A DNA stretch of 64,000 nucleotides, taken from positions 3,174,122 through 3,238,121 of the forward strand of contig NZ_KB900539.1 in assembly GCF_000378945.1 (NCBI RefSeq). Reading direction: 5' to 3'. This DNA comes from Methyloversatilis universalis EHg5. GTDB taxonomy: Bacteria; Pseudomonadota; Gammaproteobacteria; Burkholderiales; Rhodocyclaceae. The notes below the pieces were generated by a model. It was not told the DNA's origin. It did not search any database and worked only from the letters and a program-made list of their open reading frames with translations. The stretch's first letter is position 1. The number at the start of each line of letters is the position of its first letter. The translations under genes were made by a program, and so were the position numbers. Positions 1 to 9,810 of the stretch are shown here, one piece after another.

Positions 1-590
1 TAGGGCAGCACGCCCGGATCGGTCACCAGCATGGTGCCGGCGATCCAGCCGAGCAACATGGCACCCAGCGTGACGATGAAGGGGAAACGGGTCATCAGGC
101 CGAGCACGATCTGGCTGCCCCACACGATGATGGGGATGGACACCAGCAGGCCGAACACCACCAGCGGCAGCTGATGGCCAGCACCGGCCCCTTCGGCCGC
201 GCCGGCAATCGCGATCACGTTGTCCACGCTCATGACCAGATCAGCCACGATGACCGTCTTGACCGCACCCCACAGCTTGTCGCTGGAGGCGATGTTGGCG
301 TGTTCGTCCTCGTCCTCCGGCATCAGCAGTTTGATGCCGATCCACAGCAGCAGCAGTGCGCCGACCACCTTCAGGAAAGGCACCTTGAGCAGCGTGAGCG
401 CGAACATGATGAGGATGACGCGCAGCAATACCGCGCCGGCCGTGCCCCACATGATGCCCAGCTTGCGTTGCGCCGGCGGCAGCTTGCGGCAAGCCAGCGC
501 GATCACGACCGCGTTGTCGCCGCCCAGCAGGATGTCGATCATGATGATCTGGCCGACGGCGAGCCAGAACTCGGGAGAAGTGAAGTCCAT
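1..590 (-). CDS. TerC-family integral membrane protein (3' end outside window)
   Basis: The reading frame starts at ATG 588-590 and runs off the left edge, leaving about 196 residues visible. The protein is a string of hydrophobic helices with the family's two acidic motifs, GGDN near residue 24 (in ILLGGDNAVV) and SVDN near residue 122 (in MSVDNVIAIA). These are typical of the TerC/YjbE group of inner-membrane proteins, several of which are linked to manganese or other metal export. A loop rich in Asp and Glu separates the two halves. The family is clear; the substrate cannot be told from the sequence. Confidence 0.85.
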   Translation of the reverse strand, partial: MDFTSPEFWLAVGQIIMIDILLGGDNAVVIALACRKLPPAQRKLGIMWGTAGAVLLRVILIMFALTLLKVPFLKVVGALLLLWIGIKLLMPEDEDEHANIASSDKLWGAVKTVIVADLVMSVDNVIAIAGAAEGAGAGHQLPLVVFGLLVSIPIIVWGSQIVLGLMTRFPFIVTLGAMLLGWIAGTMLVTDPGVLP

Positions 591-656
591 CGTGTGTTGC
601 GCCCGGATTGCGAAAGCGCGGATTCTACCGACAGAGCTTTATGAAGGGCACAAATG

Positions 657-686
657 AAAAGGCCACCGCCTGCGCGGTGGCCTTTT
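657..686 (-). terminator. Rho-independent terminator of sucCD
   Basis: A perfect 12-bp stem (AAAAGGCCACCG / CGGTGGCCTTTT) with a 6-nt loop lies 33 nt beyond the sucD stop. Read on the minus strand it ends in a T run. It separates sucCD from the TerC-family gene. Confidence 0.85.
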
Positions 687-719
687 CAGCCGCGTCCGTA
701 CCGGATACGGATCACCCGG

Positions 720-1613
720 TCAGAGCTTGGCCTTCAGCAGCTTGGCCATTTCCGACGGATTGCGCGTCACGGTGAAGCCGCACTCTTCCATGATGGAAAG
801 CTTGGCGTCGGCGGTATCGGCACCGCCCGAGATCAGCGCGCCGGCGTGGCCCATGCGCTTGCCCGGGGGCGCGGTGACGCCAGCGATGAAGCCGACGATG
901 GGCTTCTTCATATTGGCCTTGCACCACTGCGCCGCTTCGGCTTCGTCCGGACCGCCGATCTCGCCGATCATGATCACCGCGTCGGTGTCCGGATCATCGT
1001 TGAACATGCGCATCACGTCTATATGCTTGAGCCCGTTGATCGGGTCGCCACCGATGCCGACCGCGCTCGACTGGCCGAGACCGATTTCGCTCAGCTGGCC
1101 AACCGCTTCGTAGGTCAGCGTGCCGGAGCGGCTGACCACGCCGATGCGGCCCTTCTTGTGGATGTGGCCCGGCATGATGCCGATCTTGATTTCGTCCGGC
1201 GTAATCAGGCCCGGGCAGTTCGGGCCCAGCAGCAGCGTCTTCTTGCCGCCGGCCGCTTCCTTGGCCTTCATCTTGTTGCGCACCATCAGCATGTCGCGCA
1301 CCGGAATGCCTTCGGTGATGCAGATGACCAGATCGAGGTCGGCTTCGACCGCTTCCCAGATCGCTGCCGCAGCGCCCGGAGGCGGCACGTAGATGACCGA
1401 CACGGTGGCGCCGGTGGCAGCCTTCGCTTCAGCCACGGTGGCGTGGATGGGGATGCCTTCGAAGTCTTCGCCCGCCTTCTTCGGATTCACGCCGGCGACG
1501 AAACAGTTCGCGCCATTGGCGTAGTCGCGGCACATGCGGGTGTGGAACTGGCCTGTCTTCCCGGTGATGCCCTGGGTGATGACCTTGGTGTCCTTGTTGA
1601 TCAGAATCGACAT
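720..1613 (-). CDS. sucD: Succinyl-CoA synthetase alpha subunit
   Basis: 297 residues, full length for SucD. It catalyses the TCA-cycle conversion of succinyl-CoA to succinate with substrate-level phosphorylation, in complex with SucC. It starts with [20 protein letters not shown], carries the CoA-binding Rossmann region, and shows the phosphohistidine segment [10 protein letters not shown] around residue 250. It lies 14 nt downstream of sucC and both are surely co-transcribed. The terminator at 657-686 ends the operon. Confidence 0.97.
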   Translation of the reverse strand: MSILINKDTKVITQGITGKTGQFHTRMCRDYANGANCFVAGVNPKKAGEDFEGIPIHATVAEAKAATGATVSVIYVPPPGAAAAIWEAVEADLDLVICITEGIPVRDMLMVRNKMKAKEAAGGKKTLLLGPNCPGLITPDEIKIGIMPGHIHKKGRIGVVSRSGTLTYEAVGQLSEIGLGQSSAVGIGGDPINGLKHIDVMRMFNDDPDTDAVIMIGEIGGPDEAEAAQWCKANMKKPIVGFIAGVTAPPGKRMGHAGALISGGADTADAKLSIMEECGFTVTRNPSEMAKLLKAKL

Positions 1614-1627
1614 GTCTGGTTCTCCCC

Positions 1628-2794
1628 TCAGTGTCCGGCCACGGCGGCCACGATCTTCTGTGCCGCATCCGCCATGCTGTCGGCCGAAATGATGGGCAGA
1701 CCCGAGTCCGCCAGAATCTGCTTGCCAAGCTGTTCGTTGGTGCCCTTCATGCGCACCACCAGCGGCACCGTCAGGTGCACTTCGCGTGCCGCGGCGACGA
1801 CGCCGGTGGCGATGGTGTCGCAGCGCATGATGCCGCCGAAGATGTTCACCAGGATGCCGCGCACGTTCGGGTTGCGCAGCATGATCTTGAACGCCTCGGT
1901 CACCTTCTCGGTGGTGGCACCGCCGCCCACGTCGAGGAAGTTGGCCGGCTCTGCGCCGTACAGCTTGATCACGTCCATGGTGGCCATGGCCAGACCGGCA
2001 CCGTTCACCAGGCAGCCGATGTTGCCGTCCAGCGACACGTAGCTGAGGTCGAACTTCGACGCCTCGATTTCGGCCGCGTCCTCTTCGTCGAGGTCGCGGA
2101 AGGCCACGATGTCTTCATGGCGGTAGAGCGCGTTCGAATCGAAGTCGAACTTGGCGTCCAGCGCCTTGATGTTGCCGTTACCCTCGAGAATCAGCGGATT
2201 GATTTCCGCCAGCGAGGCATCGGTGTCCATGTAGCAGGTGTAGAGCTTCTTGAAGGTGTCGATCGCCTGCGCCTGCGATGCTTCGGGAACGCCAATGCCG
2301 TCGGCCAGTTCCTTGCCCTGCGCGTCGGTCATGCCGACCAGCGGGTCGACGAACACCTTGATGATTTTTTCCGGGGTGTTGTGGGCGACTTCCTCGATGT
2401 CCATGCCGCCTTCCGACGAGGCCATCATCGCCACCTTCTGCGTCGCACGGTCGGTCAGCGCGGCGACGTAGTATTCCTTGCGGATGTCGGCGCCTTCCTC
2501 GATCAGCAGGCGACGGACCTTCTGGCCTTCCGGGCCGGTCTGATGCGTGACCAGCTGCATGCCCATGATCTGCTTCGCGAACTCGCGCACTTCGTCGAGC
2601 GACTTCGCCACCTTCACGCCGCCACCCTTGCCGCGGCCGCCGGCGTGGATCTGCGCCTTGACAACCCAGACCTTGCCGCCGAGCGATTCCGCCGCGGCCA
2701 CAGCCTGGTCAACCTCGAAAACCGGTACTCCGCGCGGCGTGACCACACCGAAACGGCGCAATACCTCCTTCGCCTGATACTCATGGATCTTCAT
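1628..2794 (-). CDS. sucC: Succinyl-CoA synthetase beta subunit
   Basis: 388 residues, the normal SucC length, with an N-terminal ATP-grasp domain and a C-terminal CoA-ligase domain. It supplies nucleotide binding for the succinyl-CoA synthetase heterodimer. The frame is open further upstream, but the conserved start [17 protein letters not shown] begins at ATG 2794, preceded by GGCGAGGA at good spacing, so the longer version is rejected. It is the first gene of sucCD. Confidence 0.97.
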   Translation of the reverse strand: MKIHEYQAKEVLRRFGVVTPRGVPVFEVDQAVAAAESLGGKVWVVKAQIHAGGRGKGGGVKVAKSLDEVREFAKQIMGMQLVTHQTGPEGQKVRRLLIEEGADIRKEYYVAALTDRATQKVAMMASSEGGMDIEEVAHNTPEKIIKVFVDPLVGMTDAQGKELADGIGVPEASQAQAIDTFKKLYTCYMDTDASLAEINPLILEGNGNIKALDAKFDFDSNALYRHEDIVAFRDLDEEDAAEIEASKFDLSYVSLDGNIGCLVNGAGLAMATMDVIKLYGAEPANFLDVGGGATTEKVTEAFKIMLRNPNVRGILVNIFGGIMRCDTIATGVVAAAREVHLTVPLVVRMKGTNEQLGKQILADSGLPIISADSMADAAQKIVAAVAGH

Positions 2795-2989
2795 GCGTAT
2801 TCCTCGCCTTGTTGTCTGCACAGGATGGTGAAACGCCCGCTTCGGGTTGTAGCCCTCACGGATCTTGTCAGGCACCGCGACGCCGGTCGGCGGTCGGTGC
2901 CGGCCGCCAGGCGCGCAGTGCCCGGTGGCGTAATCCATAATTATACGCTCGCTTCGCTGCACCGCAGCGAACAGCAGGATAAGAAATCC

Positions 2990-3688
2990 TCAATCCAGCA
3001 TGGGGCCTATCATCAGATCGAGCCTGCCCACACCCGCCACCGATGCTTCGATCCGGTCGCCCGGTTGCAGTGCGGAAACGCCGGCCGGCGTGCCGGTAAA
3101 CAGCAGATCGCCAGCGCGCAGTTCAACCAGCGCCGACAGCCGGACCAGCAAGGATTCGACATCGAGAATCATGTCCGACAGATCGCCCTGCTGGCGCGGC
3201 CGGCCATTCACCGACAGTTCGATGCGGCCGCTGCGCGGGTGACCGCACACCGCCGCCGGCACCAGGTCCGACATCGGCGCGCTGAAATCAAAACCCTTGC
3301 CCATGTCCCAGGGCTGGCCCTTGTCACGCGCGGCGCGCTGCAGATCCCGGCGGGTCAGGTCCAGCCCGACACCGTAACCGTAGATGCAGGCCCGGGCCTG
3401 CGCAGCGTCAAGATTGCGCCCGCCACCGTTCAGCGCCACCACCAGTTCCACTTCATGCTGCAGGTCGGCCGTCTGTGACGGATAGGGCACGCTGTCTGGC
3501 AGCGGCACCGCGGCGTCACCGGGCTTGGAAAAGAAGAAAGGCTGTTCCAGCGCCGGGTCATGACCCATCTCGCGCGCGTGATCGGCGTAGTTGCGGCCGA
3601 CGCAGTAGATGCGGCGCACCGGAAAACAGGCGTTTTCGCCGCGGACCGGCAGCTGCACGGGTGAAAGTTCGAAAAGCGTCGCCGGCAT
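2990..3688 (-). CDS. Fumarylacetoacetate hydrolase family protein
   Basis: 232 residues. The FAA-hydrolase fold is recognisable from YCVGRNYADHAREMGHDP near the N-terminus, the metal-binding E-x-E in LQHEVELVVAL, and LLFTGTPAGVSALQPGDRI near the C-terminus. Members hydrolyse or decarboxylate acylpyruvates or act as oxaloacetate tautomerases; the small single-domain form here is closest to the acylpyruvase (YcgM/FAHD1) type. GGAGG lies just before the ATG. It is transcribed divergently from the FimV-like gene. The exact substrate is unknown. Confidence 0.85.
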   Translation of the reverse strand: MPATLFELSPVQLPVRGENACFPVRRIYCVGRNYADHAREMGHDPALEQPFFFSKPGDAAVPLPDSVPYPSQTADLQHEVELVVALNGGGRNLDAAQARACIYGYGVGLDLTRRDLQRAARDKGQPWDMGKGFDFSAPMSDLVPAAVCGHPRSGRIELSVNGRPRQQGDLSDMILDVESLLVRLSALVELRAGDLLFTGTPAGVSALQPGDRIEASVAGVGRLDLMIGPMLD

Positions 3689-3910
3689 GCGGCCTCCATG
3701 AAGGTTGTCCGATACACAATTTTGCCTGTTCCCGGATCGCCTTGCCTGAGGCGGCTCACGAAAGCGTGCGCCACTAAAGTAAAGTTTCCCCTTTGCAGGC
3801 CGAAAGAACCCACAATCGGGTATCGCCTATTGCTCACCGGCTCGGAGTTTCATCAATTGCACACGCTAGGCACCGCGCACGCACGAACGCTCAGACGCTC
3901 GCGTGCCCGC

Positions 3911-6187
3911 ATGCGTCCGACGCTGCTGGCCGCCGCCCTGCTCGCCATCGGCCTTCAGGCTACTGATGCCCAGGCACTCGGGCTCGGTGGCCTGCGCGTA
4001 CGTTCTGCGCTGGGAGAACCGTTCCGGGCCGAGGTATCGCTGATCGGCAGCGGCGAAAGCACTCCTGCCAGCACATGCTTCTCGGTGGGCACACCGCCGT
4101 CGATAGGCGCAGACGATCTCCCGTGGCTGGGCAGCGGCCGCATCCGCATTCAGGGCCACACGCTGTACATCAGCAGCACCGCAGTCAACGAACCCATCCT
4201 GATGGTTGGCCTGAGGGTGGGCTGCGGCTTCGAAGTATCCCGTGACTACACCGTGCTGCTGCAACCCGAAGGCTCGGCACCGGAAGAAGCAGCGGTCGCC
4301 GCCACGCCGCTTGCCGCTGCGACGCCGGCCGACGCAGCGCGTCCGGCCGGCGCCGCGCGCACGCCACGGGCAGAGGCAAGCGCCCGTACGGACGAGGCCG
4401 CAGCACAATCCGCTCAGGCCGAACCGGCACGCCCTGCCCGCAAGGCGAAACCGAAACGCAGTGACGGCAGCGGCGACCGCCTGTTCGTGGCCCCCGGTCT
4501 GGACAGCGGCGCACTGAAGATGTCCGGCGGCATGGGCAACCGGCCCGAAGCCACCGAAGCACAGCGGGAAGCGCTGCGCAGCGAGCAGAAGCTGCTGGCC
4601 GCGCTGGACGAGCAGATCGCCACTCATCTGGCGATCGCAGACAAGGTGAAGCACCTCGAAGCCCGTCTGACCGAACTGCAGAAACAGCTGGACCGCAGCG
4701 GTGCAGTGCTCGACGCCACCCGCGCCCCGGCTGCCGCAGCACCTCCGCCAGTTCAGGCCACGCCCACGGCAGCACCTGCCGCAGAGCAGGCTCCGACCAC
4801 GGCAGACACCTCTACCCCTCCGGCCGAACCCGCCGCACCACCGACACCGGAAGCAAACGCGCCCGCAGCAGAGCCGCCACCGCCCGCGCCCGGCCTGACC
4901 AACGAACCCGCCAAGATCGTCACCAAACTGCCGCCGGACAGTGCTCCCCAGGAAGAACCGGTGGTGCAGACCGGCGGCGTGGACTGGATGGTGGCGGGGC
5001 TGGGACTGGCCGCCGCCGGCGCAGTGCTGGGCGGAGGCATGCTCTGGCGTCGCCGGACCGCCCGCCTGGCTGAAGCACGGGCGCGGCGCCAGCAGGAGCT
5101 TGAAGCGCGTCTGGCCGAACAGCAGCAGACGACACGCCGCCGCGAACAGCGCGCGGCCGACAACGCATACGCACAGGGTGACGACGAGCCCTCCTTCGAG
5201 GCCAGGACGCCGTTTCCCGGCGCCCGCACAGAAGCCGCCCGCACCAGCCCTTTCACGCCCGCGGTCCAGCTGACTCCGCCGCCCGCACCGACGAACACCG
5301 CGACGGTCAGCTCGCACTCAAATGCGGTCGACGAAGTGGCTTCGATCGAGCACTTCCCTGGCGAGGCGCCGGCTGAGCACATGGAAAACATGGCCATCGC
5401 GGCGCCGCCGCCTGACACGCCGGCGGCCGAGCCGCCGTCCGTGAGCGCCACGGTGCCGGACCTTGAATTCACGCCGGCCGCTGTATCCAGCGTGGATTTC
5501 GAACTGGGTACCGACAGCGACGTCGGCGGCGCGGCGACAAGCGCACCGGCACGGCTGGATCTGGAATTCGATACATTCGTCGGCAGCGCCAGTTCAACCG
5601 GCAGCGCCGGCGATACCGCGCCGGCACAAGGCCCGCGTCTGGTGAGCAGTCAGGCCAGCATTCCGATCGACCAGTCCGCCCAGTCGGCCAATGAGGAAGA
5701 GGCGCCCTCGCACGAACACGTGCTGGAACTGGCGGAGATCATGATGTCCTTCGGCCGCGCCGAAGGCGCCGCCCAGACCTTGTCCGATTTCCTGCGCGAC
5801 TACCCGAAGGAGTCGCTCGTGCCCTGGCTCAAGCTGCTCGACCTGTATCACAAGGGCGGACGCCGCGGCGAGTACGACGATCTGGCGCCCAAGCTGAACC
5901 GGGCCTTCAATGTGAAAGTGCCGCAGTGGGAAGAGTTCACCGGCCCGATCACTTCGGAATCGGTGGAACAGTTCGCCCACATCATGGCCCGGGTCAATGC
6001 GACCTGGCCGGGTCAGGACTGCCTCGATTACCTGACCGAACTGCTGCGCGACAATCGCGCCGGCACCCGCATCGGCTTTCCGCTGGGCGTGATCGACGAC
6101 ATCCTGCTGCTCAAGAGCATGCTGGAATGGCTGATCGCCAACCCGCCGCTCACCAACACCAGCGCGTCCCGCCTCGCCCTGCTCTGA
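3911..6187 (+). CDS. FimV-like membrane protein
   Basis: 758 residues from ATG 3911. It has an N-terminal signal sequence, then LGLGGLRVRSALGEPFRAEV, the hallmark opening of FimV/HubP proteins. A coiled coil (about residues 215-260), a Pro/Ala-rich stretch, one membrane helix (WMVAGLGLAAAGAVLGGGM) and a long acidic cytoplasmic region follow. The C-terminus holds the FimV-type helical segment (LELAEIMMSFGRAEGAAQTL). I see no LysM domain. There is no Shine-Dalgarno before ATG 3911; an in-frame TTG at 3857 with CGGAG nine bases upstream would add 18 residues and is a real alternative start. The family organises polar pilus or signalling complexes; this copy's role is unknown. Confidence 0.75.
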   Translation: MRPTLLAAALLAIGLQATDAQALGLGGLRVRSALGEPFRAEVSLIGSGESTPASTCFSVGTPPSIGADDLPWLGSGRIRIQGHTLYISSTAVNEPILMVGLRVGCGFEVSRDYTVLLQPEGSAPEEAAVAATPLAAATPADAARPAGAARTPRAEASARTDEAAAQSAQAEPARPARKAKPKRSDGSGDRLFVAPGLDSGALKMSGGMGNRPEATEAQREALRSEQKLLAALDEQIATHLAIADKVKHLEARLTELQKQLDRSGAVLDATRAPAAAAPPPVQATPTAAPAAEQAPTTADTSTPPAEPAAPPTPEANAPAAEPPPPAPGLTNEPAKIVTKLPPDSAPQEEPVVQTGGVDWMVAGLGLAAAGAVLGGGMLWRRRTARLAEARARRQQELEARLAEQQQTTRRREQRAADNAYAQGDDEPSFEARTPFPGARTEAARTSPFTPAVQLTPPPAPTNTATVSSHSNAVDEVASIEHFPGEAPAEHMENMAIAAPPPDTPAAEPPSVSATVPDLEFTPAAVSSVDFELGTDSDVGGAATSAPARLDLEFDTFVGSASSTGSAGDTAPAQGPRLVSSQASIPIDQSAQSANEEEAPSHEHVLELAEIMMSFGRAEGAAQTLSDFLRDYPKESLVPWLKLLDLYHKGGRRGEYDDLAPKLNRAFNVKVPQWEEFTGPITSESVEQFAHIMARVNATWPGQDCLDYLTELLRDNRAGTRIGFPLGVIDDILLLKSMLEWLIANPPLTNTSASRLALL

Positions 6188-6205
6188 CGCGCCGGCGCGC
6201 GTCAG
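6184..6205. terminator. Hairpin between convergent genes
   Basis: A perfect 9-bp stem CTGACGCGC / GCGCGTCAG with loop CGGC spans the stop codons of the FimV-like gene (plus) and the NIF3-family gene (minus). It could serve both strands. No T run follows on either side, so intrinsic termination is uncertain. Confidence 0.5.
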
Positions 6206-6948
6206 GCCGGGTTGTCGATATCGACGAAATCCACCTGCAGACCGAACTGCGCGGCGACATGTGCGCCGAGCGCGCGCACGCCGTAGCGCTCGGTCGCGTG
6301 GTGGCCGGCCGCGATGTAAGGCACGCCGGATTCGCGCGCCAGATGCGTGGTCTGTTCCGAAATCTCGCCGGACAGATACAGATCAACCCCTTCGGCGATC
6401 GCCTGCTCGAAATAGCCCTGGGCACCGCCGGTGCACCAGGCCACCCGGCGTACGCTACGCGCGGTATCGCCCACCAGCAGCGCTTCGCGCCCCAGTGCGG
6501 CACCGACCTGCTGCGCCAGCACTGACGCCGGCACAGGCTGCGCGGTTTCACCCAGCCACAGCAGCCCCTGATCGCCGGCCACGCCGGTGGGCGTCAGGCC
6601 GAGTACGCGGCCCAGCTGGGCGTTGTTGCCCAGTTCGGCGTGCGCATCCAGCGGCAGGTGGTAGGCGAACAGATTGATATCGTGCGCCAGCAGCCGGGCC
6701 AGTCTGGCCCTCTTCATGCCAGTGATGCGGCCGTCCTCACCGCGCCAGAACCAGCCGTGATGTACCAGCAGTGCCTGGGCACCGCGCTCTATGGCAGCTT
6801 CGATCAGCGCCTGGCTGGCGGTCACGCCGCACACCACCTTATGCACCTCGGGCGCGCCTTCCACTTGCAGGCCGTTTGGGCAATAATCCTTGAAGCGCGC
6901 GGCTTCCAGCAGGTCATCCAGATGTCGTTGCAGCTGCTTTCTGTCCAT
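6202..6948 (-). CDS. NIF3-like (YbgI-type) dinuclear metal centre protein
   Basis: 248 residues. The Nif3/YbgI/DUF34 family forms hexameric rings with a two-metal site; a GTP cyclohydrolase 1 type 2 label is often transferred but the biological function is unsettled. Visible motifs are LVHHGWFW near residue 62, [13 protein letters not shown], and the C-terminal [13 protein letters not shown] with its metal-binding His and Glu. Its start lies only 36 bp from the divergent protease gene, so the two promoters must overlap. Confidence 0.9.
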   Translation of the reverse strand: MDRKQLQRHLDDLLEAARFKDYCPNGLQVEGAPEVHKVVCGVTASQALIEAAIERGAQALLVHHGWFWRGEDGRITGMKRARLARLLAHDINLFAYHLPLDAHAELGNNAQLGRVLGLTPTGVAGDQGLLWLGETAQPVPASVLAQQVGAALGREALLVGDTARSVRRVAWCTGGAQGYFEQAIAEGVDLYLSGEISEQTTHLARESGVPYIAAGHHATERYGVRALGAHVAAQFGLQVDFVDIDNPA

Positions 6949-6984
6949 TCCCGATCACTTTTTCCCCGTTCTGGCTCCCGAATT

Positions 6985-8184
6985 ATGCAGCGTCTGTGGC
7001 TGGTCTTTGCTCAATCGGTCACTGCCGCTCTGGCCGTGCTGTTCGTCGTGGTCACGCTGAAGCCCGAATGGCTGCCGGTGCGCAACGGCACCCCGTCCGG
7101 CGGTAGCCCGCTGCCGTCGATAGAACATCTGCTGCCCGCGCCTCCGCCGGTCACCACCCGGGTCGAGGCGGCCAAGGTGGTGAGCTATTCCGATGCGGCT
7201 CAGAAGGCCCTGCCGTCGGTGGTGCACGTCTTCACCACCAAGGCGGTGCGCACGCCGCAGCATCCGCTGATGAACGATCCGGTATTCCGCCACTTCTTCG
7301 GCGATCGCCTGGGCAATCAGCCGCAGCGCCAGATGGGTCTGGGTTCCGGCGTCATCGTCAGCGAGGACGGCGTGGTGCTGACCAATAACCATGTGGTAGA
7401 GGCGGCGGACGAGATCGAGGTGTCGCTGAACGATGGCGGCAAGTATCCGGCGGTACTGATCGGCAGCGACCCGGAATCCGATCTGGCGGTGCTGCGGGTG
7501 AAGGCGCCGGGCAAGCTGCCGGCGGTCAGCTTCGCCGGCAGCGACAGCCTGCGCATCGGCGATGTGGTGCTGGCCATCGGCAACCCCTTCGACGTGGGCC
7601 AGACCGTCACCATGGGCATCGTGTCAGCGCTCGGCCGTTCGCAGCTGGGCATCAACACCTTCGAGAACTTCATCCAGACCGACGCCGCCATCAATCCGGG
7701 CAATTCAGGCGGCGCGCTGGTCGACGCCAACGGCAATCTGGTCGGCATCAATACCGCCATCTATTCACGCAGCGGCGGTTCGCTGGGTATCGGTTTCGCG
7801 ATCCCGGCCAGCACCGCGCGCAGCGTGATGGAACAGATCGTCGCCAGCGGCTCGGTCACCCGCGGCTGGGTCGGCGTCGAGGTGCAGGAACTGACGCCCG
7901 AGCTGGCGGAAAGCTTCAAGTACCCGCTGACCGGCGGAGCGCTGATCGCCGGCGTGATGCGCGGCAGCCCGGCCGATCGCGGCGGCGTGCGCCCGGGCGA
8001 CGTGCTGCTGGAGGTGGAAGGCCGCAAGGTGAAGGACGCGTCGGGCATGCTGCAGCTGATCGCGGCCCTGGTGCCGGGTCAGCAGGCCACGCTGAAGCTG
8101 TATCGCAGCGGCGGCGAGCGGGACATCGCGGTCACCGTGGGCAAGCGCCCGCTCAACGGCGTGGCTGCCAAGAACCGCGAATGA
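6985..8184 (+). CDS. DegS/AlgW-type periplasmic serine protease
   Basis: 399 residues. One N-terminal membrane anchor is followed by a trypsin-like domain with the full triad: His in LTNNHVVEA, Asp in ESDLAVLRV, Ser in NPGNSGGAL. A single C-terminal PDZ domain comes last. One PDZ plus an anchor is the DegS/AlgW architecture, the sensor protease that cleaves anti-sigma factors in envelope stress. The start at ATG 6985 places the anchor at the extreme N-terminus; no strong Shine-Dalgarno is seen. Convergent with tatC. Confidence 0.9.
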   Translation: MQRLWLVFAQSVTAALAVLFVVVTLKPEWLPVRNGTPSGGSPLPSIEHLLPAPPPVTTRVEAAKVVSYSDAAQKALPSVVHVFTTKAVRTPQHPLMNDPVFRHFFGDRLGNQPQRQMGLGSGVIVSEDGVVLTNNHVVEAADEIEVSLNDGGKYPAVLIGSDPESDLAVLRVKAPGKLPAVSFAGSDSLRIGDVVLAIGNPFDVGQTVTMGIVSALGRSQLGINTFENFIQTDAAINPGNSGGALVDANGNLVGINTAIYSRSGGSLGIGFAIPASTARSVMEQIVASGSVTRGWVGVEVQELTPELAESFKYPLTGGALIAGVMRGSPADRGGVRPGDVLLEVEGRKVKDASGMLQLIAALVPGQQATLKLYRSGGERDIAVTVGKRPLNGVAAKNRE

Positions 8185-8250
8185 CCTGGATGACGTGAGC
8201 GGAATGAGCGGCGGGCGGTCAGCCGACCGCCCTGCTCACGGAACAGCCGT

Positions 8251-9006
8251 TCAGGCTGCGGTATCCGATGTATCGCTGTCGCGCCGCGACACCGGGCCAC
8301 CGATGAAACGGGCGGCCAGAATGCCCAGTTCGTACAGCAGGCACAGCGGAATCGCCAGCATCAGCTGGGACACCACATCGGGCGGCGTGACCACTGCCGC
8401 CACCACGAAGGCACCAACGATGACGTAAGGACGGGCTTCCTTCAGCTTTTCGATGGTGACCAGGCCGAAGCGCACCAGCACGATCACGACCACCGGCACC
8501 TCGAAAGTGACGCCGAAGGCGGTGAACATGGTGAGTACGAAGCTGAGGTACTGCTCGATATCCGGCGCCGGGGTGATGCTCTTCGGTGCGAATTCGGCGA
8601 TGAAGTGAAATACCACGCCGAACACGAAGGTGTAGCAGAAGGCCATGCCGAGCACGAACAGCACTGTACTGGCGATGATGAGCGGCAGGCCAAGCCGCTT
8701 TTCGTGCGCATACAGGCCGGGCGCAACGAAGGCCCAGGCCTGATAGAGCACATAGGGCAGCGCGATCAGGAAGGCCACCATCATGGTCACCTTGATCGGC
8801 ACGAAGAAGGGCGTCACCACGCCGGTGGCAATCATCTTGGTGCCTTCCGGCAGCGCGATCATCAGCGGACGGGCCAGCATGTCGTAGATATCAGCCGCCC
8901 ACGGCATCAGGCAGATGAACACGATGACGATGGCGGCCACCGCGCGCAGCAGGCGGTCGCGCAGTTCAACCAGATGGGAAATGAAGCTTTCGGTCTGCTC
9001 GCTCAT
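8251..9006 (-). CDS. tatC: Sec-independent translocase subunit TatC
   Basis: 251 residues with six hydrophobic helices. It opens with the conserved TatC segment SFISHLVELRDRLLRA. TatC is the receptor for twin-arginine signal peptides in the inner membrane. Its ATG overlaps the tatB stop (ATGA at 9003-9006), so the two are translationally coupled. Last gene of the his-hinT-tat transcription unit. The Rieske protein at 54813 carries a Tat-like signal and is a likely client. Confidence 0.97.
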   Translation of the reverse strand: MSEQTESFISHLVELRDRLLRAVAAIVIVFICLMPWAADIYDMLARPLMIALPEGTKMIATGVVTPFFVPIKVTMMVAFLIALPYVLYQAWAFVAPGLYAHEKRLGLPLIIASTVLFVLGMAFCYTFVFGVVFHFIAEFAPKSITPAPDIEQYLSFVLTMFTAFGVTFEVPVVVIVLVRFGLVTIEKLKEARPYVIVGAFVVAAVVTPPDVVSQLMLAIPLCLLYELGILAARFIGGPVSRRDSDTSDTAA

Positions 9007-9494
9007 GTCTTGTCGGCCGGGGCGGCCGGCGTTGCCGGTGTGGCTTCGGGCAGCGGAATGTCGAGGGACAGCTGGGCGGATTCGGGCTGCGGGCGGGCAG
9101 ATGCTGCGACCACCTCCTGCGGCACGTCAGGCGACGCAGCGGAGAGGTCCTGCTCGGCAGCCTGCTGCTCGATGGCCGCGTACTTTTCCTGCTCGGCCAT
9201 GGCCGCCTTCATCTGATCGCTCAGACCATCCACTTCCTTGTTCGCGGTGGACACCGCCTCACTGGCCTGACGCTCGACATCACGCACTTGCTGCTCGACC
9301 TGGGCCTGCAGCTTGCGCAGTTCCTCAAGCTGCATTTCACGCGAAATGTCCGCCTTCACATCGCTGACATAGCGCTGCAGGCGGCCCAGCAGATGGCCGG
9401 CAGTACGCGCGACACGCGGCAGGCGCTCGGGACCGAGCACCAGCAGCGCCACGACGCCGATTACGAAAAGTTCGGAGAAACCGATGTCGAACAT
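9003..9494 (-). CDS. tatB: Sec-independent translocase subunit TatB
   Basis: 163 residues. The N-terminus MFDIGFSELFVIGVVALLVLG gives the short membrane helix, followed by the amphipathic helix starting at GPERLP and a long charged coiled-coil tail. TatB forms the substrate receptor with TatC. It is separated from tatA by a 91-bp gap holding two strong hairpins, while it overlaps tatC directly. Confidence 0.96.
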   Translation of the reverse strand: MFDIGFSELFVIGVVALLVLGPERLPRVARTAGHLLGRLQRYVSDVKADISREMQLEELRKLQAQVEQQVRDVERQASEAVSTANKEVDGLSDQMKAAMAEQEKYAAIEQQAAEQDLSAASPDVPQEVVAASARPQPESAQLSLDIPLPEATPATPAAPADKT

Positions 9495-9512
9495 GGGACG
9501 GGAGGCGTGATG

Positions 9513-9579
9513 CGCAGGTCAGACCGCGGCCTGACCTGCGTGGACGGAATCGCGGCGCGAGCCGCGAAGATCGCGGCTC
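9513..9579 (-). promoter_or_regulatory. Two tandem hairpins between tatA and tatB
   Basis: The 91-bp gap holds two perfect inverted repeats: CGCAGGTCAG / CTGACCTGCG (9513-9522 and 9531-9540, 8-nt loop) and GAGCCGCGA / TCGCGGCTC (9559-9567 and 9571-9579, 3-nt loop). Neither is followed by a T run. As RNA they could partly stop transcription, or protect the tatA 3' end after cleavage, giving more TatA than TatBC. That role is inference. Confidence 0.6.
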
Positions 9580-9585
9580 TGCCGG

Positions 9586-9807
9586 TCAGGACTTGACCTT
9601 CTCTTCGGCCTTCACGTCTATCGTGTGACCGACGCTCTGGGTCGGCTGGTCGGACGGAGCACCGGATTCAGCGCCCTTCATGCCTTCCTTGAAACCCTTC
9701 ACCGCGCCGCCGAGATCGGAGCCGATGTTGCGCAGCTTCTTGGTGCCGAACACGAGAAGCACGATGACGAGCACGATGAGCCAGTGCGTGATGCTGAGCG
9801 AACCCAT
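9586..9807 (-). CDS. tatA: Sec-independent translocase subunit TatA
   Basis: 73 residues. It has a short membrane helix ([14 protein letters not shown]), the [20 protein letters not shown] amphipathic helix and a brief charged tail. TatA polymerises into the transport pore and is needed in excess over TatB and TatC. It starts three bases after the hinT stop, so it belongs to the same transcript. Confidence 0.96.
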   Translation of the reverse strand: MGSLSITHWLIVLVIVLLVFGTKKLRNIGSDLGGAVKGFKEGMKGAESGAPSDQPTQSVGHTIDVKAEEKVKS

Positions 9808-9810
9808 GGA

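Noticed and set aside
654-3478. Long plus-strand frames (462 and 615 codons) opposite sucD, sucC and the FAA hydrolase gene
   Set aside because: They are antisense shadows of well-recognised genes in GC-rich DNA and show no family features.
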